Positions 56,752 through 64,000 of a DNA stretch of 64,000 nt are shown here, piece after piece. The notes under the pieces are model-generated. The model worked only from the letters and a program-made list of their open reading frames with translations. It was not told where the DNA came from and did no database searches. A program made the translations under genes and the position numbers. Source of the stretch: Spirochaetes bacterium RBG_16_49_21 (GTDB lineage: Bacteria > Spirochaetota > UBA4802 > UBA5550); NCBI GenBank assembly GCA_001829495.1, contig MIBJ01000022.1:1-64000 (forward strand). The letters run 5' to 3'. Positions within the stretch are counted from its first letter, which is position 1, and each line of letters begins with the position of its first letter.

Positions 56752-57762
56752 TCAAGGACTCGCCGCTTTGCCGAATAACCGTCCGATCCTTGCTCTTAAA
56801 TCCGGTACAACGACCGCTTTATGGATCGAGCAAAATTCATGGATGACCTCAGACACCGCGGGCGCGCGGAGATATCCATACACCTTATGAGCGTCTTTTT
56901 TCCCTTTATACTCGTAATTATTGCAGATTATCATATCCTCCGGCCCGACCCCCCGGGAATTCTTTTGAAAATCATCCGCGAGATTATAATTCAATGCGAT
57001 CGGATCGTCCAGATCGGAAAAATTATACCATTTATTCCTGATATTTTCCGGAGACGGAGTCAATTTATCCTTCTGGAAATCCCTTCCCTGTTCATGAAAT
57101 ATCTTCTTGCGTATTACCGGAAATCCGAGGGGAGAGCCCATGGTGATTAAAGTATGGATAGGGATATAGGGAACCGCCTGGGTCAGTACATCGTAGGCTA
57201 TAATCGTCCCCATGGAATGGGCTATAAGAAGTATGTCCCTGTTCCGGTATTTCTCAAGCACATCAGAAAGCCTCGCGCGAATAGCGTCCCGGGCGCGCAA
57301 GCCTTTGCATTTCGGCACGGCGCAGACATGATGATAATAGAGATTCAAGTCCTTGAAAAGGCCCCGAATCACCAGATCCGCGATCTTATCGTAGTTGATG
57401 AAACTCTTCTCCTGGAAAAAAATTGTATCGATCCCTTTTTCAAGCTTATCCAGGAGCTTTTTTTTGATCCAGTTTGGAGAAAAACCATCGTAGCTTCCCT
57501 GTTTCCCCGGAATATAGCGATCATTCAGATATAGATCGCTCTTCTTATTGGTTACATCCGGATCCAGCGGCGATGCATGAACGAGATCCGCCCAGTACAC
57601 CAGCTCAAAACTGAACGGTGTCCGTTTATAGCCCAGGTTTGCCAGCCCCTCCCCGAGGGAGGTCTTCCACCATTTTTCCAGCAATTCCTTGGGCGGCTTA
57701 TTGCCAAGGCCGTGGATACCAATGACAACCCCTCTTTTCAATATTTTATCAATGAGATGCAT
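56752..57762 (-). CDS. Alpha/beta-hydrolase (lipase-like)
   Basis: VVIGIHGLGNKPP; nucleophile elbow IAHSMGTIIAYDVL. Confidence 0.8.
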   Translation of the reverse strand: MHLIDKILKRGVVIGIHGLGNKPPKELLEKWWKTSLGEGLANLGYKRTPFSFELVYWADLVHASPLDPDVTNKKSDLYLNDRYIPGKQGSYDGFSPNWIKKKLLDKLEKGIDTIFFQEKSFINYDKIADLVIRGLFKDLNLYYHHVCAVPKCKGLRARDAIRARLSDVLEKYRNRDILLIAHSMGTIIAYDVLTQAVPYIPIHTLITMGSPLGFPVIRKKIFHEQGRDFQKDKLTPSPENIRNKWYNFSDLDDPIALNYNLADDFQKNSRGVGPEDMIICNNYEYKGKKDAHKVYGYLRAPAVSEVIHEFCSIHKAVVVPDLRARIGRLFGKAASP

Positions 57763-58015
57763 CCGGAATACGCTTTGTTTATTTAACCTTTGAGCTGTTT
57801 AAAAATTAACACCGGATAAATTCAAGTTAAATTCATTAAATGATAGAGAAAATGTCCATTCAAGCCTCACGGCCCACTAAATACTCTTCGACGGGCTCAG
57901 TGCGTGAAATGAGTTTAGGAATTAATTCAGTAATAAGTTTAGAAGCTAATCTGAATAAAATTTGATTATCCAAGCTTTATTGAGTATTTTTATTCATTCC
58001 AGAGGGAGGTGTAGT

Positions 58016-58162
58016 ATGAGCGTAGATCCTGTATGCAAAATGTCGATCGATGACAAAGAAACATCATTACAACACGATTTTAAGGGTAAAACATATTACT
58101 TCTGCTCTGACGGGTGTTTGGAGAGATTCCGGTCAAGCCCGGATAAATTTATCGTCGCGTAA
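58016..58162 (+). CDS. YHS-domain protein
   Basis: DPVCKMSIDDKETSLQHDFKGKTYYFCSDGCLERFRSSPDKF; SD GGGAGGTG. Confidence 0.92.
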   Translation: MSVDPVCKMSIDDKETSLQHDFKGKTYYFCSDGCLERFRSSPDKFIVA

Positions 58163-58184
58163 TTTCCCCGCGGTCAGAGCAATA

Positions 58185-58233
58185 CGGTAACATTGCAGGG
58201 GCGGGGTTGAACCCCGCCCCTGCAATGTTACCG
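58185..58233. repeat. 49-bp near-loopless palindrome
   Basis: cggtaacattgcaggggcggggtt-g-aaccccgcccctgcaatgttaccg; 24-bp perfect arms, overlaps the flgJ 3' end. Confidence 0.9.
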
Positions 58234-58656
58234 GCTTCTTCCCTTGAGTTGATCATACAGCATATTTGCAAGCCCCAGATTTGAATTTTTCGACAAGGAA
58301 AGGGCATATTCGTCATAGAGCATATCCTCAAATATGCTTTCTGCAAAGCCGCCGTCAATCCATCCGGTCTTATGAACGGTAGTGCGCATCTCTTTGAGCA
58401 TCTTTGCAACGAGAAGAGATTCCATCTGGATACAGGTATCCATGAGCTTTTTATCTTTCCCGGCTCCTTTCTCCTTTTCGATAATTCCGCTGCCGTGCTC
58501 CTTTCCTAAAACCTTGTTCACGGCATCATCAAATGAAGACCCGCCGGCTTTTGCGCCGGTCTGAGTCCGGTCCGGGATTCTAATAAGCTTCGCTGCATAG
58601 TCGATCCCGTCAAAGTTTGCATCTGAAATTACAACATCCTTACCGAGCATGATCAC
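58228..58656 (-). CDS. flgJ: Flagellar rod-binding protein FlgJ (N-terminal domain only)
   Basis: CIQMESLLVAKMLKEMRTTVHKTGWIDGGFAESIFEDMLYDEYALSLSKN; follows flgI. Confidence 0.85.
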   Translation of the reverse strand: MIMLGKDVVISDANFDGIDYAAKLIRIPDRTQTGAKAGGSSFDDAVNKVLGKEHGSGIIEKEKGAGKDKKLMDTCIQMESLLVAKMLKEMRTTVHKTGWIDGGFAESIFEDMLYDEYALSLSKNSNLGLANMLYDQLKGRSR

Positions 58657-59654
58657 CTCACTATGAGTTCAGCATGGAGGGCGCCGGACGCCTTAAGCGC
58701 CTTGAGAATAGAAATTATATCCGCGGTGGTTGCACCTGTGGCGTTCAGGGAGTCGACAAGCTCCTTGACCGTGGCGGAATCTTTTACATATGACGCGGAC
58801 GCCTTCCCCGCACTCCCCTTGATCTCAACCGTGAGCCCCTCCCTGCTCACCAGCGCTTCGGAAATTTTTACCTCACCGCCGGTTACTATGGTGCCGTCCC
58901 GCTCATTCACGACAACCTTCGCCTTGTAGGCGGGCGTAACCTCGATATTTTCGATCGAGGAAACGAACTCGGGCAGGCTTATATTCGAAGGAAGATGGAT
59001 CTGTATCTTCCCCGCGTTGGTCATTTCCGGTTTCGAGTCCGGATATTTTCCCGCAACGGCCTTGATGATGCTGTTGGCGAGGGAATAATCCCACTCCTTG
59101 AGCACGATATAGATATTGTTATCGGTCACGATGTCCGCACCGATCTCCCGCTCAACAAGCGCGCCGCCTGAAATCTGGGCGACGGTCCGGACCGACCTCC
59201 GGTTCCCGGCTGCCCGTGAAACCGACAGGGGGCCCTGCGCTACCGCGTAGATCGCGTTATCCGCGCCGCGCAGCGGCGACTGAACCAGTATTCCCCCCTC
59301 AAGCGATTTCGCATCCCCGATCGAGGATACCGTCACGTCAATCCGGTCTCCCACGCGGACAAAGACCGGCAGCCGGGCGGTCAACAGCACGGCCGCAGTG
59401 TTGGCGGAGACTATCTCCTCGCCTTCCATGCCGAGATTCTTAAGCAGGTTCTTGAGCGACGACCGGGCGAGCGGCGATTTTCCCGTGTCGCCGGTGCCCT
59501 GGAGCCCCACAACAAGGCCGTAACCGAATATCTGATTTTCTTTCAGTCCGTCGATAGAAGAGATATCTTTAATCTTAACCGAAACCTCCGAGAAAAGAGA
59601 GGCGCTGAAAATAAGAATTAGTGCGCCGAAAATGCCTGAAATTATTCTTTTCAT
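58653..59654 (-). CDS. flgI: Flagellar P-ring protein FlgI
   Basis: IKDISSIDGLKENQIFGYGLVVGLQGTGDTGKS; VVNERDGTIVTGGEVKIS. Confidence 0.96.
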   Translation of the reverse strand: MKRIISGIFGALILIFSASLFSEVSVKIKDISSIDGLKENQIFGYGLVVGLQGTGDTGKSPLARSSLKNLLKNLGMEGEEIVSANTAAVLLTARLPVFVRVGDRIDVTVSSIGDAKSLEGGILVQSPLRGADNAIYAVAQGPLSVSRAAGNRRSVRTVAQISGGALVEREIGADIVTDNNIYIVLKEWDYSLANSIIKAVAGKYPDSKPEMTNAGKIQIHLPSNISLPEFVSSIENIEVTPAYKAKVVVNERDGTIVTGGEVKISEALVSREGLTVEIKGSAGKASASYVKDSATVKELVDSLNATGATTADIISILKALKASGALHAELIVR

Positions 59655-59658
59655 ACAA

Positions 59659-60288
59659 TCACCGCGTAAGCTCTCCGAGCATTTTCCTCAAATAGTCCAG
59701 AATGATCTGCCGCTTCTCCTCCTCGGTGAGGTTTGCATTCGCAGCTTCGTCCTTCTTGAGCGGCGGTCTTTGTAAATTTATACCCTGCTTCACTCCCCTG
59801 ATCTCAAGAGCAAAGTCCACCACGCTGTTGGAATCGATCGCCCTCCCCCTGACCAGAGCGGGGTCTATAAGCCCGGTCACGGTGATGATGTTTGTTGCGC
59901 CGCTGAAGGTATACGTGCGGCTTCCGGCCACGGCCAGAAGCGTGCCGCCGGGAACCCTGTTGATAACCCGAACGGCGATGGAAAAGCTTATTTTCCCTCT
60001 CCCGGAAAACTGGGTGCTGTCGTCGCTCCCTATCCTTTTATCGGCCGATACCTTGGGCAAAAAACCGGTGATGGTCACGTCAGGATTCGAAGATACGCTT
60101 GAGTTGCTCCTGTTGTTCACCGAATAGGTAAACCGCATGTCTGAGATGTCATTTATGGCAACGAGTATGACGGATCCGACCTTGACATCCCCTTCCGAGG
60201 TGTACGGATTTTTATCCTGCCAAATCGATTTCGCGCTCAGATTCAAGCTCAGCGCGAGAACGATTGCCGCTGTAAATAAATTCCTCAT
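59659..60288 (-). CDS. flgH: Flagellar L-ring protein FlgH
   Basis: VGSVILVAINDIS; GRGKISFSIAVRVINRVPGGTLLAVAGSRTY; position between flgA and flgI. Confidence 0.88.
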   Translation of the reverse strand: MRNLFTAAIVLALSLNLSAKSIWQDKNPYTSEGDVKVGSVILVAINDISDMRFTYSVNNRSNSSVSSNPDVTITGFLPKVSADKRIGSDDSTQFSGRGKISFSIAVRVINRVPGGTLLAVAGSRTYTFSGATNIITVTGLIDPALVRGRAIDSNSVVDFALEIRGVKQGINLQRPPLKKDEAANANLTEEEKRQIILDYLRKMLGELTR

Positions 60289-60785
60289 AGCTCGAGCTCG
60301 ACCGTTCTTTCATTCAATACTTTGCCGTTTGCCGTCTTCGCTCCTTTAAGCTTCACCGGAATGACGTCGCCGACAGCGCCGTCCTTCATCGCCGTTCCCC
60401 GGAGCTCTATCACGATGAAGGAGCTTGCTACCTGGAACCTGACCGTGTCGCCCTTCTTTACGGTTGCCTGCCGCCGGGGGATATCGGAATCCCCCTCTGT
60501 TATCCGCACGCCGCTGCCGACAATATGTATCTTCCCGGCTTTTTTTTCCGCGAGCATATCCATGAGCTCTTTCCGGTCAAGATAACCGTCTGCAAAAAAA
60601 CGCCCTTCAATGCGCAGATCCCTGATCCTCGCAACGCTTTCCGGATCTCCCTCAATGCTCGCGACATCTGAAAGCTGAATCTCAGTCGCATGATTAACCC
60701 GCGGATACAGGTACAGGGTGATATCCGCAAAACAGCTCCCGGACAAAAAAAGGAGGAAGATGAAGATAAACAAAATCCTCTGCAT
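60285..60785 (-). CDS. flgA: Flagella basal body P-ring formation protein FlgA
   Basis: SAF-like ATVKKGDTVRFQVASSFIVIELRGTAMKDGAVGDVIPVKLKGAKT. Confidence 0.88.
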   Translation of the reverse strand: MQRILFIFIFLLFLSGSCFADITLYLYPRVNHATEIQLSDVASIEGDPESVARIRDLRIEGRFFADGYLDRKELMDMLAEKKAGKIHIVGSGVRITEGDSDIPRRQATVKKGDTVRFQVASSFIVIELRGTAMKDGAVGDVIPVKLKGAKTANGKVLNERTVELEL

Positions 60786-61579
60786 TACCGCTTCAGTCCT
60801 ATCGCGGTTCCCAGCATTGAATCGGACGTCTGGATGGCTTTTGAGTTCACTTCATAGGCCCGCTGAGCCACGATCATATTGACCATCTCCTCAACGATCC
60901 TGACGTTGGACATCTCAAGAAACCCCTGGTGCGTCTTTGCCATGCCGTCGATACCCGGCCTTCCCGGAATCTCCTCGCCTGATGCGGGGGTCGTCTTATA
61001 CAGGTTGCCGCCTATGCTCTGCAAGCCCGCAGGATTGATGAAGCGGTATATCTCAAGCTGGCCCACCTCGATCGGATCATCCTCCCCCACGACTTTCACG
61101 GTTACCCTGCCGTCCTGGCTTATCCCGAGCGTATCCATGATAAAGTTTTCAGGCAGGACTATGGGGGGCTCAAGCAGATAGCCGTTTGAGGTGACGACCT
61201 GCCGGCTGGAATCGACCTTGAATGAGCCGTCGCGGGTATAGGCGAAGGTTCCGTCATAGAGCTGGATTTTGAAAAAACCTTCCCCTTCCAGGGCCAGGTC
61301 AAGCTTGTTTTCAGTGCTCTGTAAAGAGCCCTGTGCGAACATCTTCTGCGTGGCGGCCACCTTGACCCCATGGCCCACCTGTATCCCCGTGGGCACCTCC
61401 GAAACCTCGGTTGCCGGCGTGCCTGCCATGAGCAGGGTCTGGTAGATCAAGTCCTCGAACTCCCCTCTCATTTTTTTAAACCCGGTCGTGTTCACGTTCG
61501 CAAGGTTGTTGGATATGGTATCAATATTAAACTGCTGTCCCACCATGCCCGAAGCCGCAGTCCACAATGATCTCATCAT
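60785..61579 (-). CDS. flgG: Flagellar distal rod protein FlgG
   Basis: MMRSLWTAASGMVGQQFNIDTISNNLANVNTTGFKK; C-terminal VRIVEEMVNMIVAQRAYEVNSKAIQTSDSML. Confidence 0.97.
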   Translation of the reverse strand: MMRSLWTAASGMVGQQFNIDTISNNLANVNTTGFKKMRGEFEDLIYQTLLMAGTPATEVSEVPTGIQVGHGVKVAATQKMFAQGSLQSTENKLDLALEGEGFFKIQLYDGTFAYTRDGSFKVDSSRQVVTSNGYLLEPPIVLPENFIMDTLGISQDGRVTVKVVGEDDPIEVGQLEIYRFINPAGLQSIGGNLYKTTPASGEEIPGRPGIDGMAKTHQGFLEMSNVRIVEEMVNMIVAQRAYEVNSKAIQTSDSMLGTAIGLKR

Positions 61580-61696
61580 AGTTGTTCACCCCTTCGTCGA
61601 TCAGTATCTTTAATTTAAAAAATTATTGACTTATGGTCAATGTTTCAAAATGATTGCGAATTCGTTTCAGTTTTAATTCCTTAAAATTTAATTTAA

Positions 61697-61735
61697 TAAA
61701 TTCCCCCCGCCGCCTTCGGCGGCGGGGGGAATTTA
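61697..61735. terminator. Hairpin terminator
   Basis: taaattccccccgccgcc-ttc-ggcggcggggggaattta. Confidence 0.8.
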
Positions 61736-61870
61736 AATATTATTACAGTTCTGCAATTAGTTCATTTTAATATTCCCTCATTATATTTTCGGATAAAAAT
61801 AATGAGGAAAGTAGTATTTTTATATAATCCCCTCTGAGATCGGGAAAAGTCAAGTCAGGAGTAAACGACC

Positions 61871-62572
61871 ATGCGAAAATCAAAAATTGTCCTATTACCC
61901 TTAAGTATCGTGATATTTTTTTCATGCATGGGGGGTAATATGAAAGATGTTGCCGCTGACCTTTCCCGGGACATCAAAATCACCGGACCGGCAAATGCCG
62001 GCCTCTATAAAACGTACTGGCCCGACAGATCTTTGATGGCCGAGGGGCCGGTGATATCCAATAAAAAAACCGGGCTCTGGAAAATATACTATGAGGGAAC
62101 AGACGGCAAAAAAATCATGGCCGAGATCAATTTCAAGGAAGACGTTACTGATGGAGAAATGAAAGAATACTATCCGTCCGGCAGGCTCATGCGGAAGACA
62201 ACTTATAAAAACGGCATTCTGAACGGAGCCAGAACCGTATTTTATGAAACCGGATTCGGCAAATTGGAAGAACATTATAGAGACGGAAAAAAATGGGGCA
62301 AATCGTTTGAATACTATGAAAACGGAAATACCAGAGAAAACTCATATTTCCAGGACGGCCTGAGGCACGGCATGTCAACCGCCTTTCACCCTAACGGAAA
62401 AAGAAAATCGTTCGGCAGATACCTCATGGAAAAAAAGAACGGTATGTGGGAATTTTATTCCGAACAGGGCGTGATCGAGTCACGCGGGAATTACAAAGAC
62501 GACGAAAGGACCGGGGTATGGAGCTTTTATGATACGAAAGGGGTTAAAGTCGGGGAGAAGAAATACGATTAA
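61871..62572 (+). CDS. MORN/YwqK-like repeat lipoprotein
   Basis: IFFSCMGG lipobox; repeats such as GEMKEYYPSGRLMRKTTYKNGILNGARTVFYETG. Confidence 0.85.
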   Translation: MRKSKIVLLPLSIVIFFSCMGGNMKDVAADLSRDIKITGPANAGLYKTYWPDRSLMAEGPVISNKKTGLWKIYYEGTDGKKIMAEINFKEDVTDGEMKEYYPSGRLMRKTTYKNGILNGARTVFYETGFGKLEEHYRDGKKWGKSFEYYENGNTRENSYFQDGLRHGMSTAFHPNGKRKSFGRYLMEKKNGMWEFYSEQGVIESRGNYKDDERTGVWSFYDTKGVKVGEKKYD

Positions 62573-63601
62573 TCATAAGAACTCCGCCAGCTCCAGAATC
62601 AGCTTCTCCGAATCCTCCCACCCGAGGCAGGGATCGGTGATCGACTTCCCGAACTCCTCGCCTGACGGGTCCTGCGCTCCCTCAAGGAGAAAGCTCTCGA
62701 TCATGAATCCCTTTACCAGCTTCCTGAGAATATCGGAATGCTTCAGACTCCTCATCACCTCCATTACGATGCGCGGCTGTTCGCCGAATTTTTTTCCTGA
62801 ATTTGAATGGTTGGTATCCACAATGATCGAAGGGTTCTGCAGCGACCGCTTCAGGTACATCTCCGCAAGGAGGATCAGATCCTCATAATGGTAGTTCGGG
62901 AAATGATTTCCGTACCGGTCCATGGCCCCGCGCAGCACGCCGTGGGCCAACGGGTTGCCGCTGGTTTCCACTTCCCAGCCGTTATATACGAACACATGGG
63001 AACTCTGGGCTGCATAGATCGAGTCGATCATGACGCGCAGGTCGCCCGACGTTGGATTTTTCATGCCCACCGGCACGTCAAGGCCGCTCACCGTAAGGCG
63101 GTGCTCCTGGTTCTCCACCGAGCGGGCGCCGATGGCTACATAGGAGAGAAGATCGGCAAGATACGGATAGTTCCCCGGATACAGCATCTCATCCGCGGCC
63201 GGCAGATGCGACAGCGACAGGGCGGTGATATGCATCTCCCGGATCGCCTGAAGGCCCTTGCTCATGTCGGGCTTATCCCGGTGATTGGGCTGATGCAGCA
63301 TTCCCTTGTATCCCTTGCCCGTGGTGCGCGGCTTGTTGGTGTAGATCCTCGGTACCAGCACCATCTTATCCTGTACCTGCTCCTGAAGCCGCGAAAGCCT
63401 GGTTGCGTATTCATATACCGCCTCCGCATGGTGTGCGGAGCAAGGGCCGATGAGCACGACAAGCCGCTGGTCGGCGCCGCTCAAGATATTCCTGATTTCC
63501 ACATCCCGCTTGTTCTTGATTTCCTGCAGATCCGCGGCAAGGGGCTGGCTCTCAAGAATGTCCCCCAGTGAGGGGTATTTTCGTATATACGTGAGATTCA
63601 T
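62573..63601 (-). CDS. 3-deoxy-7-phosphoheptulonate synthase (class I DAHP synthase)
   Basis: VVLIGPCSAHHAEAVYEYA; PRTTGKGYKGMLHQPNH; GMKNPTSGDLRVMIDSI; DTNHSNSGKKF. Confidence 0.95.
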   Translation of the reverse strand: MNLTYIRKYPSLGDILESQPLAADLQEIKNKRDVEIRNILSGADQRLVVLIGPCSAHHAEAVYEYATRLSRLQEQVQDKMVLVPRIYTNKPRTTGKGYKGMLHQPNHRDKPDMSKGLQAIREMHITALSLSHLPAADEMLYPGNYPYLADLLSYVAIGARSVENQEHRLTVSGLDVPVGMKNPTSGDLRVMIDSIYAAQSSHVFVYNGWEVETSGNPLAHGVLRGAMDRYGNHFPNYHYEDLILLAEMYLKRSLQNPSIIVDTNHSNSGKKFGEQPRIVMEVMRSLKHSDILRKLVKGFMIESFLLEGAQDPSGEEFGKSITDPCLGWEDSEKLILELAEFL

Positions 63602-63614
63602 AGGATCACCCTTT

Positions 63615-64000
63615 TTATTTAAAATACCCTACGGCATTCTTAAATATTTTGAATCCGTCAGCCTCTTCAGGTATATCCCCGCCTTCCCGGACAAGCTTTT
63701 CTTTTAAATAGGTCCAATCATCGCGCTGGTAGAAGAACATGCCGCGCTCCGGATGCGGCATCATGCCCATGATCCTGCCGCTCCGGTCGCACACTGCCGC
63801 GATATCGTTTACGGAGCCGTTGGGATTATACGGAAATTCTTTGCGCGCCCGTGATCCGTCCGGTTTTATATACCGGATACAGACGAGATTGTTCTTTTCC
63901 ATATCGTCAAGAACATGCTGCTCGGCAAAAAAATTCCCCTCACCGTGGGCCACCGGAATGTGAAGCCGATCCATGCCCTTGGTAAACACCGAAGGAGAAC
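63615..64000 (-). CDS. purQ: Phosphoribosylformylglycinamidine synthase glutaminase subunit/domain, C-terminal part (truncated by window)
   Basis: IPVAHGEGNFFAEQHVLDDM; GSVNDIAAVCDRSGRIMGMMPHPERGMFFYQ. Confidence 0.85.
   Translation of the reverse strand, partial: SPSVFTKGMDRLHIPVAHGEGNFFAEQHVLDDMEKNNLVCIRYIKPDGSRARKEFPYNPNGSVNDIAAVCDRSGRIMGMMPHPERGMFFYQRDDWTYLKEKLVREGGDIPEEADGFKIFKNAVGYFK

Overview
This looks like a 64 kb spirochaete chromosome segment, probably from the Leptospira-like side (inferred from gene content: flgH/flgI present, a cfpA-like neighbourhood, a dcw cluster). Main blocks: (1) ppdK, a hypothetical gene, a CfpA-like filament protein, a VWA protein and enolase, all on the minus strand. 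(2) A long minus-strand dcw cluster: mraZ-rsmH-ftsL?-murE-murF-mraY-murD-ftsW-murG-murC-ftsQ-ftsA-ftsZ. It has no ftsI, murB or ddl. (3) tRNA-Gly(TCC), an orphan ABC ATPase and a TMEM43/LUMA-family protein. (4) A patchwork accessory region at about 27.0-36.8 kb, made of small, mostly plus-strand, functionally unrelated genes: two intact FosA-like VOC genes and one truncated copy, NYN, OmdA-like, PTP-like lipoprotein, enoyl-CoA hydratase, methyltransferase, DUF2059, DUF1304, DoxX and cupin. It also holds gene remnants, a 52-nt promoter-like element present three times ahead of unrelated genes, and attC-like cassette boundary sequences. No integrase is in the window. (5) A multi-PAS histidine kinase with a degenerate receiver, tRNA-Thr(CGT), a class I adenylate cyclase-like protein, and glpA-glpB followed by a split Hdr-like electron-transfer module. 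(6) An SDR/ThDP/Rieske cluster, an amidase, flgG-flgA-flgH-flgI-flgJ, DAHP synthase and the C-terminus of a purQ-like gene. The best candidates for something undescribed are the accessory gene-capture-like region with its repeated promoter module, the very long loop-less intergenic palindromes, and the glpAB-linked heme/4Fe-4S/CCG operon. All calls come from reading the sequence and supplied ORFs; no database search was run.
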